Position numbers and translations under genes: made by a program. Positions 36,200 to 44,655 of a stretch of DNA of 64,000 nucleotides are shown here, piece after piece. The stretch covers positions 17,560 to 81,559 of the forward strand of contig CALRYY010000007.1 in NCBI GenBank assembly GCA_943372515.1, given 5' to 3'. The notes beneath the pieces are model-generated. The model had not been told where the DNA came from. It ran no database searches and saw nothing but the letters and a program-made list of their open reading frames with translations. Numbering within the stretch: the stretch's first letter is position 1; every line of letters begins with the position of its first letter. The DNA comes from RAM1 sp943372515. Lineage in GTDB: Bacteria; Pseudomonadota; Gammaproteobacteria; Burkholderiales; Burkholderiaceae_C.

Positions 36200-36250
36200 C
36201 GTGTTTTAACAATGGAATAGGACGGATAGTCGGAAACGGGATTTCGAATA
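36200..36250 (-). promoter_or_regulatory. Shared 51-bp promoter element, copy 3 (ALDH operon)
   Basis: Read on the minus strand: TATTCGAA starts at 36250, CGTTTCC follows, and CATTGT lies at 36214-36209. The spacing between TATT and CATTG (36 bp) is identical in all three copies. TTGTTA could be a -35; the matching -10 is weak here. Confidence 0.55.
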
Positions 36251-36251
36251 G

Positions 36252-36595
36252 TCGTCGCATGCTTCATGAAGCGCGCCGGCGGACTAGGACATCTTGCTCA
36301 GCGCCTGACGGCCAGCCGGCTGTTCGCGAGAGCTGCTCGGCATCCAAACAACGAGGCCCAGATGTTTACCGTCTACGCAGCCGGCGAGCGGGCGTCTGAT
36401 GATTGAGCTCGGCAAACAACTCGCTGGGGGGAGACTCAAGTTGTTGTCGATCTGTCACAGCAGCTCTGCGCAGCAGCTTCTATCTGGCCAATGGCTGCTT
36501 GCGGCCAGGTGCAGTCGAACCCCAGGCAGTACAAGTTGGGCGAGGCGTCAAGAGGCTGACACGCCGGCGCTGATCGCGCACGGCAGAATGGGCAC
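36252..36595. other. Intergenic stretch, nothing recognised
   Basis: Between the divergent ALDH operon and the FGE-domain gene. No gene, repeat or RNA fold stands out beyond the shared promoter element at its left edge. Confidence 0.4.
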
Positions 36596-37333
36596 ATGAA
36601 GCTCAACCGATTCCTTTGTATCGCCACCGGGTCGGCGGCCCTCCTGACGGGTTTCAGCGCGCGAGGAGCCGACATGCAGGCCGTTGGCGACTTCGAGATT
36701 GACAAGATCGAGACCACGATCGGCGCGTTCCGCCGCTTCGTTGATGCAACCGGGACGGTCACAGCGGCCGAGCGGGCCGGCGGCGGCAGCACCTATGAGA
36801 ACGGATGGCAGCAGCGGCCCGGCTGGACGTGGCGCGCCCCTTTCGGCACGCCAGGGGGGCCGCGCGAGCCGGCGGTGCACGTGACCTACGCGGAAGCCGA
36901 CGCTTTCTGCCGCTGGGCGGGCAAGCGCCTGCCGACGGATGCCGAGTGGGGTGAGGCTGCCTACGTGGAACGGCGCGCAAAGCCGTCGGACGGGTTTGTC
37001 ACGGGCCGCCGCTATCTGTATCCGACCGGGACCAGCCCCGTGGGCGCGAACTGTCTGGGTGATTGCGGTGCGGTCAAGACCGTCGCGCACGCGGTGACAT
37101 CCCGTGGCCGGGGGCATGCTGAAGTTGGCTCCACCCAGGCGGGTGTGAACGGTCTGTACGACATGGGTGGAAATGCCTGGGAGTGGGTCGACAGCGGTGC
37201 GGGCGCAGACAAGCGCACGCGCGGCGGTTCCTGGTGGTACGGCGCCGCGCAGATGCGCGACGAACACCGGCAGGACAAACCCGCCGACACGAGCGTCGTG
37301 TACATCGGCTTTCGCTGCGCCCGCAGCCGCTGA
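36596..37333 (+). CDS. Secreted formylglycine-generating-enzyme (SUMF1) domain protein
   Basis: 245 aa. Signal peptide of about 24 residues (FLCIATGSAALLTGFSARGA), then one FGE-sulfatase domain: VTYAEADAFCRWAGKRLPTDAEW, GLYDMGGNAWEWV and the end RGGSWWYG with GFRCARSR. These are the invariant landmarks of the fold. Members generate formylglycine or, more often in bacteria, have other uncharacterised roles in the periplasm. No sulfatase gene is adjacent, so a maturation role is unlikely. Confidence 0.85.
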   Translation: MKLNRFLCIATGSAALLTGFSARGADMQAVGDFEIDKIETTIGAFRRFVDATGTVTAAERAGGGSTYENGWQQRPGWTWRAPFGTPGGPREPAVHVTYAEADAFCRWAGKRLPTDAEWGEAAYVERRAKPSDGFVTGRRYLYPTGTSPVGANCLGDCGAVKTVAHAVTSRGRGHAEVGSTQAGVNGLYDMGGNAWEWVDSGAGADKRTRGGSWWYGAAQMRDEHRQDKPADTSVVYIGFRCARSR

Positions 37334-37409
37334 GGTGCCTTTCGGCCCAGTGCGGACCTTCCCACAGGCAGGGGCGGGCGGCGCGGCCGAATGGTGCAGG
37401 TGGATAAGC

Positions 37410-37785
37410 AGTCGACGTACGCCTCGGGACGCATGCTGATCGGCATTCGGGCCGCCGTCCGACAGTAGTGCCGACGCTGACGTACTAGTCTGCAAGGACA
37501 CTATCAGGAGACACGCCATGTCCAGCAACCAGAAGCTCGATCCGACCGGCGAACGCGCCGAGGCCACCGAGGCCATGGAGTCGACACCGATCAGCGGCAA
37601 AGACCATGAGTACCGCGCCGACGGCGATCACCGCCCCCGTGCGGACGCAGCGACCGCTGAGGGCGGCAAGTCCGATGCCGGCGGCCTGGCCGCGACAAAG
37701 GAAGGAACAGCGCCCAAGGTTGGCGTCGAGACCGAGCGTCACATCAGCGAAGGCATTCCGGGTGCGGGACAGTCACCTGACGTCA
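37410..37785 (+). repeat. Duplicated segment, copy B
   Basis: Matches 15834-16207 in the same orientation. Identity begins at AGTCGACG and ends shortly before the stop of copy A. The 101 bp ahead of the start codon differ at fewer than ten positions. Confidence 0.8.
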
Positions 37786-37829
37786 ACCCGATGCCCGATG
37801 CGCAGCGCGACCGCGGACCGCGCGACTGA
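37518..37829 (+). CDS. Small hydrophilic protein, paralogue of the gene at 15942
   Basis: 103 aa, disordered-looking and charged. It shares the N-terminal half and the C-terminal ETERHISEGIPGAGQSP with its paralogue, then adds a 14-residue tail (VNPMPDAQRDRGPRD) where copy A stops. The longer tail suggests this is the ancestral form and copy A is truncated. AGGAGA ribosome site. Function unknown. Confidence 0.7.
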   Translation: MSSNQKLDPTGERAEATEAMESTPISGKDHEYRADGDHRPRADAATAEGGKSDAGGLAATKEGTAPKVGVETERHISEGIPGAGQSPDVNPMPDAQRDRGPRD

Positions 37830-37931
37830 CCCTCGTTCTTGTCAGCAGTCAGGAAGTGCGGCGCCTGACCGGCCGCTTTCAGGGTTGCAACACCCGAGCG
37901 ATGGCATCGTGGCGGAAGACGCCGCGCGGCC

Positions 37932-38205
37932 AGTGCCCGACCCAGCGGCCGATCATGGCGAAAATTCGCTCCAGCCGTCATGCACCAGCTCTCGCTGATT
38001 GCGTTGGGCCAGGCGGCGGGCTTCTCGCTCGACGAGGTCGGTGCCATGTTTTCGGCCGACGGGCGCGCCACAATCGATCGCAAGTCGCTCGAGGCGAAGG
38101 CCGACGACATTGACGCCACGATCAAACGGTTGCAGGCATTGAGCAACGGGTTACGCCATGCTGCGGTCTGCCCTGCCGGCAATCACTCTGAATGCCCGAC
38201 AAGAT
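37932..38205 (+). pseudogene. MerR-family regulator remnant (C-terminal half)
   Basis: The frame WRKFAPAVMHQLSLIALGQ then AAGFSLDEVGAMF, and the ending LRHAAVCPAGNHSECPT, matches the effector/dimerisation half of MerR-type regulators. The N-terminal helix-turn-helix is absent upstream, and after 38205 the frame continues into unrelated sequence. A start at ATG 37980 would lack DNA-binding residues. Likely a decayed gene. Confidence 0.6.
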
Positions 38206-38376
38206 GGCGCCAGCCCGCAAGGCCGTGCGCTGAAAGCTGCGCACATGCCGCGTCATCTCGCGGCCCTGCGCCAGCGCCTGGCGACTTGAATCCGCATTCC
38301 GTCGCAAAGGGCACGACGGCGCGCAGGTCTGGGCCGAGTATCGGCAACCTGACCTCAACCCACCGGACCCCACCCC

Positions 38377-39384
38377 ATGAAAACGCTCACATCCAGACTT
38401 CTGTTCGCTGCCACCACGTTGGCCATCGCACTCGCCGGCACCGGCGTCCACGCTGCAGGCTATCAACACGGGGTGGCTGCTGATCCTGATGGCAAGCCCC
38501 TGGACATCAGCATCTGGTACCCGAGCCCATCGAGGGTTCAGCCCGTGACGATGGGTCCCACGACGATGAATGTTGCGGTGAACGGCACAGCCCTGGGCAA
38601 GGCCCTGCCGCTCGTGGTGATCTCGCATGGCCACGCCAGCTCGTCCCTCAGCCATTCCGACACGGCCATCGCGCTGGCCGACGCCGGCTTTGTGGTGGCG
38701 GCGGTCAGCCACGCGGGCGACAACTATGCAGACCAAAGCCGCAGCACGGACGTGATGGACCGGCCGCGTCAGGTCAGCCGGGTGATTGACCACATGCTGT
38801 CGGCCTGGGAGGGCCATGCCCTCATCGACCCCACGCGCGTGGGCATGTACGGCTACTCGGCGGGCGGCTTCACCACGCTGGTGAACATCGGTGGCGTTCC
38901 CGATTTCACAACAGTGGGCCCGGTGTGCCGGCAGTATCCAGGCGACTTTGTGTGCCAGCTCATGGCAAAAAGCGGTGGCAAAGCAGCGCCGTCCGTTGCG
39001 CCTGTCAATGTCACCTTGGCTGACTTTCGCATCAAGGCAGCAGTGGTCGCTGCGCCCGCGGTGGGGTTTGCATTTTCGCCAGACGGGCTTCGGAACGTCA
39101 AAGTGCCCGTCCAGCTCTGGAGCGCCGAACACGATACGCTGGTTCCGCAGGCGCGCTATGCACAAGCTGTACGGCGCGCCTTGCCGCAGGCGCCGGAGTA
39201 TCACGTCGTCTCCGGTGCCGGCCACTACGACTTCATGGTGCCTTGCAGCAACGCGCTGGCGTCGATCGCGCCTTCCATTTGCACCAGTGCTGCAGGCTTT
39301 GACAGGCCGGCGTTTCACGCAGATTTCAACACCAAGGTCATTGGCTTCTTCAACAAGACGCTGAGAAGCGGGGCTGGGTCCTGA
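38377..39384 (+). CDS. Secreted alpha/beta hydrolase (dienelactone hydrolase / PAF-acetylhydrolase-like)
   Basis: 335 aa. Signal peptide of about 25 residues ending GVHA. Nucleophile elbow GYSAGG, then Asp in SAEHDTLVP and His in SGAGHYDF complete a Ser-Asp-His triad. PLVVISHGHASSS supplies the oxyanion region. It probably hydrolyses an ester in the periplasm; the substrate is unknown. Standing alone, it gives no operon clue. Confidence 0.85.
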   Translation: MKTLTSRLLFAATTLAIALAGTGVHAAGYQHGVAADPDGKPLDISIWYPSPSRVQPVTMGPTTMNVAVNGTALGKALPLVVISHGHASSSLSHSDTAIALADAGFVVAAVSHAGDNYADQSRSTDVMDRPRQVSRVIDHMLSAWEGHALIDPTRVGMYGYSAGGFTTLVNIGGVPDFTTVGPVCRQYPGDFVCQLMAKSGGKAAPSVAPVNVTLADFRIKAAVVAAPAVGFAFSPDGLRNVKVPVQLWSAEHDTLVPQARYAQAVRRALPQAPEYHVVSGAGHYDFMVPCSNALASIAPSICTSAAGFDRPAFHADFNTKVIGFFNKTLRSGAGS

Positions 39385-39472
39385 CCTGGGCGACGGTCAA
39401 GGGCTGGTGGCTGGTGGCGCCCTTCATAATCAAGGCCTGCCCCCCGCTTGTGTTGGATGCCCACCTTTCGCC

Positions 39473-39955
39473 ATGGATAAATTCTTGCTGCAACAGCAGG
39501 TGCTCAACCGGCTCGCCGACGACCTGCTGCAAGCCGAACAGGCCGTGCGGGCGGCCCATGAAACGGCGACCCACGAAGAAAACATCGCCGAAAACAAGTA
39601 CGACACCTTGGGGCTCGAAGCCGCCTACCTGGCCACCGGCCAGGTCCGGCGCGCCCAAGCCATCCACCAGGCGCTGGCTGTGTGGCGCCAGTTCCGCCCG
39701 CGTCCGTACGACGCCAGCAAAGGCATCCAGCTCGGCGCGCTGATCTGCCTGGCCGATGCCGACGACAAACAGCAACACTTCTTTCTCGGGCCGGATGGGG
39801 GCAGCATGAAGCTGGTCAGCGGTACTGAGTTCGTTCAGGTCATCAGCAGCGAAGCCCCGTTGGGCAGGGCCCTGCTGGGCAAATGCGAGGGCGATGAGGT
39901 GTCGATACAGGCCGCGCCAAACCGCCAGCAGTTTGAGGTACTGCAGGTTCTTTAA
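39473..39955 (+). CDS. GreA/GreB-like transcription factor
   Basis: 160 aa. An N-terminal coiled coil with an acidic tip (EENIAENKYDTLG at about residues 38-50) is followed by a GreA/B C-terminal FKBP-like domain (GALICLADADDKQQHFFLGP ... APLGRALLGKCEGDEVSIQ). Gre factors reach into the RNA polymerase secondary channel. The tip differs from the canonical GDLSENAEY motif, so it may be a Gre-like modulator rather than GreA itself. ATG 39473 chosen at the domain start. Confidence 0.82.
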   Translation: MDKFLLQQQVLNRLADDLLQAEQAVRAAHETATHEENIAENKYDTLGLEAAYLATGQVRRAQAIHQALAVWRQFRPRPYDASKGIQLGALICLADADDKQQHFFLGPDGGSMKLVSGTEFVQVISSEAPLGRALLGKCEGDEVSIQAAPNRQQFEVLQVL

Positions 39956-39967
39956 GTCTTGAAAACC

Positions 39968-40198
39968 ATGACCAGCCTGTCCCTCACCCGCGTCAAGATC
40001 TACCGCACCGTCGCGCGCCAGCTGCACGGTGTGGTGCCCTGCTGGATTTGCCGGGAGCCTGTGCTGCTGGAAGACGCAACGCTGGAGCACATCAAGCCGC
40101 GGGTTGACGGCGGCAGCAGCCACATCGACAACCTGGCGATCAGCCACAGCTGGTGCAACCACGCCCGCCACGCCAAGGCGGCGCCCCTGGCGGAGTGA
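39968..40198 (+). CDS. Small HNH endonuclease-fold protein
   Basis: 76 aa. Zinc pairs CWIC and CNHAR flank the HNH core LEHIKPRVDGGSSHIDNLAI. ATG 39968; a TTG nine bases earlier is possible. It follows the Gre-like gene by 12 bp and may be cotranscribed. Stand-alone HNH proteins of this size are common and uncharacterised; whether it cuts DNA is unknown. Confidence 0.75.
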   Translation: MTSLSLTRVKIYRTVARQLHGVVPCWICREPVLLEDATLEHIKPRVDGGSSHIDNLAISHSWCNHARHAKAAPLAE

Positions 40199-40684
40199 TC
40201 AGCGCACGGTGATCGTCAGCTTGGGCCGGAACACCGCCAGCACCACGTTCACCACGCACAGCGCGATCAGCAGCCACAGCGTGATGCGCTCGGATCGCAG
40301 CAGCCCCTGCAGCGTGGCCAGGTCCGCGGCCGTGGCCGCTGCGGCCAGCTGGGCTTGCTGGCCGGCGGCGCCCACCACCAGCAGCGTGGCCGCAAACACG
40401 CTCACGCCCAGCACCGCCTTCAGCCAGGCCCAGCCGGCGTCGCGGTAGGCACGCGTGGCCGCCAGGGCGATCAGGCCGCTGACCACCACCACGGCCATCG
40501 ATGGGACGAGGATGAACTGCGCAACGGCGTTGAAGATTTGCCGCGCCGCCATGAATTGCTCAGGTGCCGCAACGCTCGTCGTCAGGTTGATCACCAGGCA
40601 CACTGTCAGTGCGCCGCCGAACGCGATGGACGCGATGTCGTGGATGGCTTTGGCGCCAAGGCGCAGCCAGGCCCGTGGGTTCAT
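40199..40684 (-). CDS. Four-helix membrane protein of unknown function
   Basis: 161 aa with four hydrophobic segments (residues about 16-34, 52-74, 86-105, 134-152). It resembles the small integral membrane proteins of the DUF2269 type, but this is tentative. It ends one base after the HNH gene on the opposite strand and lies 3 bp downstream of the DUF427 gene, so the two form a short minus-strand operon. Confidence 0.7.
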   Translation of the reverse strand: MNPRAWLRLGAKAIHDIASIAFGGALTVCLVINLTTSVAAPEQFMAARQIFNAVAQFILVPSMAVVVVSGLIALAATRAYRDAGWAWLKAVLGVSVFAATLLVVGAAGQQAQLAAAATAADLATLQGLLRSERITLWLLIALCVVNVVLAVFRPKLTITVR

Positions 40685-40687
40685 GGT

Positions 40688-41254
40688 TTACCAGCCTTCG
40701 CTTCCAGGTTCGCCCTTGAAAGGCCCCGCCAGATCGGGCGTGACCCAGCCGCCGTAAAAGCCGCCCGGCTGCGGCGTGGCCGGCAGGCCACCCACGCTGC
40801 AGGTCAGGCCGCGGGCATAAAAGGCCACGCAATCTGCCAGCGCCTGCGCGCCGTCCAGCGGCTGCGGGTAGCTCCACGCGTGGTGCCGCAATTGACGGTC
40901 GCCGTGCACCAGGCTCCAGTAGCGTGCCGGGCCTTTCCATTCACAAAACGATCCACCGGGCGCCGGCGCCAGCAGGTCGCGCGCCACATCGTCCCAGGGG
41001 ATGTAGTAGGTGGGTGGGTGGGCGGTCTCCAGCACACGCAGCGTGCGCGTGCTGCTTGCCACCAGCGTGCTGCCCCACATGATGCGCACCTCGCGCGCCT
41101 CAGGTGCCAGGCGCGGCGGCCGCGGAAAGTCCCACACCGAGGTTTGGTCCGGCCCGGGCTGCGCCGCAAAAGGCGGCCGCGCCTGGCCGCGCCAGGCCCA
41201 TTGGTCGCGGGCGGATTGCAGCCAGGTCGGCGGGGGTGGTGTCAGGGGCGGCAT
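40688..41254 (-). CDS. DUF427-domain protein
   Basis: 188 aa. The core VWDFPRPPRLAPEAREVRI then TYYIPWDDVARDLL and CEWKGPARYW is the DUF427 fold. ATG 41254 is chosen because upstream in-frame sequence is Arg-rich and unlike the family. Molecular function unknown. Operon with the membrane protein downstream. Confidence 0.8.
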   Translation of the reverse strand: MPPLTPPPPTWLQSARDQWAWRGQARPPFAAQPGPDQTSVWDFPRPPRLAPEAREVRIMWGSTLVASSTRTLRVLETAHPPTYYIPWDDVARDLLAPAPGGSFCEWKGPARYWSLVHGDRQLRHHAWSYPQPLDGAQALADCVAFYARGLTCSVGGLPATPQPGGFYGGWVTPDLAGPFKGEPGSEGW

Positions 41255-41380
41255 GGCGTTTGAGAGTACATCACCTTCAGCGAACAGCAAACCTCTTCGC
41301 TGCCCCCGCCGCAGGCGCAGCGCAACGTCCACAGTCAGACATGACTCAGCTTAAATTCAGGCCCGGCTTAAGATAGCGAA

Positions 41381-41593
41381 ATGACACGTATCGTCGGCAA
41401 CCAGAACAGAAGCGAGTTCATCCTGGACCCGCGCGAAGCCTTGCGCCGGGGCGAACAGCTGGACCAGATAGGGCCGCCGTTGCTGCCCCATCCGCGCGGC
41501 GTGATGCGGGCGCCGCACTGGGTGTTCAACGTGATCGACGACGCCAGGCAACTGGCGATGGCGCGGCTGCTGAACAACAAGTCTCAGGGGTAA
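41381..41593 (+). CDS. Small conserved-looking hypothetical protein
   Basis: 70 aa. Balanced composition with a defined middle (FILDPREALRRGEQLDQIGP) and a helix-like end. No family recognised. It overlaps the gdhA stop by 10 bp on the opposite strand, and the ribosome site is weak. Moderate chance of being real. Confidence 0.45.
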   Translation: MTRIVGNQNRSEFILDPREALRRGEQLDQIGPPLLPHPRGVMRAPHWVFNVIDDARQLAMARLLNNKSQG

Positions 41594-42900
41594 AGCCCGC
41601 GCAGCTCGCGCGTATGCAGGATCCGCTTGCAGGCCACGATGAACGTGGCCGTGCGCAGCGTCACCTTGTGGTCCTGCGCCACTTGCCAGATGCTGGCGAA
41701 GGCCGCGCGCATGATGCGCACCAGGCGGGCGTTGATTTCTTCTTCGTCCCAGAAGAAGCTCGAGAAATCCTGCACCCATTCAAAGTAGCTCACTGTCACA
41801 CCGCCCGCGTTGGCAATCACGTCGGGCAGCACCAGGATGTTGCGTTCTTTCAGGATGTCGTCAGCCTCGGGGGTGGTCGGGCCGTTGGCGCCTTCAATCA
41901 CCATGCGGGCCTTGATGCGCCCGGCGTTGTCCCTGGTGATCTGTGCTTCCAGCGCAGCGGGGATCAGGATGTCGCATTCCACGTCCCAGAACTGGTCGTT
42001 GCTGATGACTTCTGCGCCTTCAAAACCCGCTACCGTGCGGTGCTGTGCCACGTGGCGCAGCAGCTCGGGCACGTTGAAGCCGGCTTCTCGGTAAATGGTG
42101 CCGCCATGGTCCTGCACAGCCACCACGCGCGCGCCGGTTTCGGCAAACAGCTTGGCCGCAATGCCGCCCACGTTGCCAAAGCCCTGCACGGCCACCCTGG
42201 CTTGCGATACGTCCAGGCCGATGTGTTTGGCGGCTTCCACGCCCACGGTGAACACGCCGCGGCCTGTGGCTTCCACACGGCCCAGCGAGCCGCCCAGGTC
42301 AATCGGCTTGCCCGTGACCACGCCGGTGGCGGTGGATCCCTGGTTCATGGAATAGGTGTCCATCATCCAGGCCATGATCTGGCCGTCGGTGTTCACGTCG
42401 GGCGCGGGGATGTCCTTGTTGGGGCCGATGATGATGCCGATCTCGCTGGTGTAGCGGCGCGTGATGCGCTCCAGCTCGCCGCGCGACAGCGTGCGCGGGT
42501 CCACGCGGATGCCGCCCTTGGCGCCGCCGTACGGCACGTTCACCGCAGCGTTCTTGATGGACATCCAGGCCGACAGCGCCATCACCTCAGACAGCGTCAC
42601 GTCCTGGTGAAAGCGCACGCCGCCCTTGCCCGGGCCGCGTGATGTGTTGTGCTGCACGCGGTAGCCTTCGTAATGGGCCACGGTGCCGTCGTCCAGGTGG
42701 ATGGGCACGTCCACGATCAGCGCACGCTTGGGGCGCTTGAGCGTTTCAACCCAGCGCGACAGGTGGCCGAGATACGGCGTCACGCGGTCCACCTGCTGCA
42801 GGTAGATGCCCCAGGGGCCGAGGTTGGCTGCGTCCAGGTAGGACGGCAGGGCATTGGGGGAGGGGGCGGCCGTGGATGTGGCGCCGTTGGATGTGGACAT
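41584..42900 (-). CDS. gdhA: Glutamate dehydrogenase
   Basis: 438 aa Glu/Leu/Phe/Val dehydrogenase. Substrate-binding GPGKGGVRFHQDV and catalytic Lys in VPYGGAKGGIRVDP; the NAD(P) site is QGFGNVGGIAAKL. The ATG at 42900 opens a 20-residue low-complexity Ser/Ala/Pro leader before the conserved start. It interconverts glutamate and 2-oxoglutarate. An 11-bp-arm palindrome lies about 95 bp upstream. Confidence 0.95.
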   Translation of the reverse strand: MSTSNGATSTAAPSPNALPSYLDAANLGPWGIYLQQVDRVTPYLGHLSRWVETLKRPKRALIVDVPIHLDDGTVAHYEGYRVQHNTSRGPGKGGVRFHQDVTLSEVMALSAWMSIKNAAVNVPYGGAKGGIRVDPRTLSRGELERITRRYTSEIGIIIGPNKDIPAPDVNTDGQIMAWMMDTYSMNQGSTATGVVTGKPIDLGGSLGRVEATGRGVFTVGVEAAKHIGLDVSQARVAVQGFGNVGGIAAKLFAETGARVVAVQDHGGTIYREAGFNVPELLRHVAQHRTVAGFEGAEVISNDQFWDVECDILIPAALEAQITRDNAGRIKARMVIEGANGPTTPEADDILKERNILVLPDVIANAGGVTVSYFEWVQDFSSFFWDEEEINARLVRIMRAAFASIWQVAQDHKVTLRTATFIVACKRILHTRELRGLYP

Positions 42901-42993
42901 GAAGGCTCCTGATGGACTTGAAGGGGCGGGTTGTTGACCCATGGTGGCCAAGCGTAGGCTTGTCGGCCCCTAAAGTCCAAGGCCGGGTTGGTT

Positions 42994-43022
42994 CATGGTT
43001 ATGCATCTGGCGCATAACCATG
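42994..43022. promoter_or_regulatory. 29-bp inverted repeat before gdhA
   Basis: Arms CATGGTTATGC and GCATAACCATG are perfect, with a 7-base spacer. It lies 3 bp after the stop of the receptor gene and 94 bp upstream of gdhA. There is no T-run on either side, so an operator is favoured over a terminator. Confidence 0.5.
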
Positions 43023-43025
43023 GTT

Positions 43026-44651
43026 TCAGCCCCGCCGCTCGGTGATGTCCAGAAACGAGCAGATGTAGCGCAGCGCGCGGCCGTCGCTGCCGGTCAGGCT
43101 GATGGCTTCGGCCAGCACCCACACGTCGCACCCGTCCGCGCGGCGCAGCCGGTATTCGGTGGGGTCGTGGCGCCGCTCGCCGCTGGTCACCGCTGTGGGT
43201 CGCAGCGCGGCCATGGAGCGTTCGCGCACCGCGTCGCGGTCCTCGGGGTGCACAAAGTCATAAAACACCGGCCAGCCGGACGTATCGGTATCGCCGGGGT
43301 AGCCCAGGATTTCTTTCAGCCGGGGCGAATACGTCACCAGGTTGCGCGTGGCGTCCCAGTCGTAGATGCCGGCCTTGGTGGTGCGCACCAGCAGGTCGGC
43401 TTTTTCGCGCTGCTCCAGGGTGCGCAGCTCCTCGGCGTTCAGCGCGCGGGCCAGCCGCCGCGCCAGCACCACGGCGGGCGACAGCACAAACACCATCAGC
43501 CCGAACGGTGTGAAGGCGCGCGTGGAGCCGCCGGTGTTGTACAGCAGCACGTCCAGCCCCAGCACCAGCAGCAAAAAGGCCATGCCCCCCAGCAGCACCG
43601 GCGCGCCTGGGCGCCCGCGCCAGGCGGCGCGGCCCACGGCCCAGGTCACATACAGGCCGATGGCCACTGTCAGCGCCTGGCCAAACGGCGCCAGGTGGCT
43701 GTAGATGCGCGCGGGCGTGAACAGCACCGCCAGGGCACCCAGCGCGCAGCAGGCCAGCAGCATGCGCACCGCCAGCAGGCGGAATTCGGCCACAAACAGC
43801 TTGTGCACCAGCAGCAAGAACAGGCCCATGGTGGCAAACCAGGCCAGGTATTCAATGCGCAGGTAGCTTTCCCAGGCGGTTTCGCGTGCCAGCATCTGCA
43901 GCAGCACGCGTTCGCCGGTCATGTCGGCGTACAGCGCCTGCGTCAGGCAGAACAGGCCAAACAGCAGTGGCGTGGCGTCCTTGCGCCGCGCGGCAAAAAA
44001 GATGATGGGGATGAGCCCCAGCACCAGGTACGCGCCCAGCAAGGTGGCGTCTTGCACCAGCAGGGCCTGCTGCTGTGCGGCCAGTGCGTCGCGCGGGCCG
44101 ATGGTCAGCGGTCGTATGAAGCCGCCGGCGCGGTGGCTGTAGTTGGACAGGTGCACCGTCAGGCGCAGCGGGCAGGCAAATGGCTCGGTCAGCAGCGCGC
44201 GCCCGCCGATGGCCGGCAGGGCCGCAGCGGCGGATGCACCGGGCACGCCCTGGCGGGCAACCAGCTCGTCGTTGACATACAGACGCAAGGCGGTGCGCTG
44301 CGCGGGCACCGACAGCGCCAGCTTCTGGCCGGCGCGGCACTGCACGTTCAGGGTGTAGGTGGCGTAGCCGTCGGGGCCGGGGGTTTTGCCATCGGCGGTG
44401 GTCGTGTTCCAGTGGCCCGGTACCTCGGCAAAGGCCGTGGGCGCGCCCGCAGCGCCGGGCGGTACAAAGCGCTGCCAGGCAAAGCCCCATTCGCCTTGCA
44501 GGTCCACCACCGGGGTGGCCAAGGCGTCGCCCAGGTTGCGCAGGTCCAGCTCGCCCTGGCGGGCTTGCGCTGCAGTGGCCGCGTGGGCAGGTGCTGCCAG
44601 CGCAACCATGGCCAGGCACAGCGTCAGCAGGGCCCGGGCCAGGGCGTGCAT
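43026..44651 (-). CDS. 7TM-DISM receptor with PAS domain, no output domain
   Basis: 541 aa. Signal peptide (to about residue 24), extracytoplasmic beta-rich DISM-type domain (LDLRNLGDALATPVVDLQGE, EVPGHWN, YATYTLNV), seven hydrophobic segments at about 195-395, then one PAS/PAC (GIYDWDATRNLVTYSPRL ... FLDITERRG). The chain ends right after PAC. Relatives normally continue into a histidine kinase or GGDEF domain; here there is none, and the next downstream gene is gdhA. Directly behind argH (4-bp gap). Confidence 0.8.
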   Translation of the reverse strand: MHALARALLTLCLAMVALAAPAHAATAAQARQGELDLRNLGDALATPVVDLQGEWGFAWQRFVPPGAAGAPTAFAEVPGHWNTTTADGKTPGPDGYATYTLNVQCRAGQKLALSVPAQRTALRLYVNDELVARQGVPGASAAAALPAIGGRALLTEPFACPLRLTVHLSNYSHRAGGFIRPLTIGPRDALAAQQQALLVQDATLLGAYLVLGLIPIIFFAARRKDATPLLFGLFCLTQALYADMTGERVLLQMLARETAWESYLRIEYLAWFATMGLFLLLVHKLFVAEFRLLAVRMLLACCALGALAVLFTPARIYSHLAPFGQALTVAIGLYVTWAVGRAAWRGRPGAPVLLGGMAFLLLVLGLDVLLYNTGGSTRAFTPFGLMVFVLSPAVVLARRLARALNAEELRTLEQREKADLLVRTTKAGIYDWDATRNLVTYSPRLKEILGYPGDTDTSGWPVFYDFVHPEDRDAVRERSMAALRPTAVTSGERRHDPTEYRLRRADGCDVWVLAEAISLTGSDGRALRYICSFLDITERRG

Positions 44652-44655
44652 GGGG

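Noticed and set aside
36548..37600. 350-codon minus-strand frame across the FGE gene and copy B of the duplicated segment
   Set aside because: Its similarity to a minus-strand frame at 15638-16024 merely reflects the duplicated DNA; the plus-strand genes have signal peptide, domain motifs and ribosome sites.
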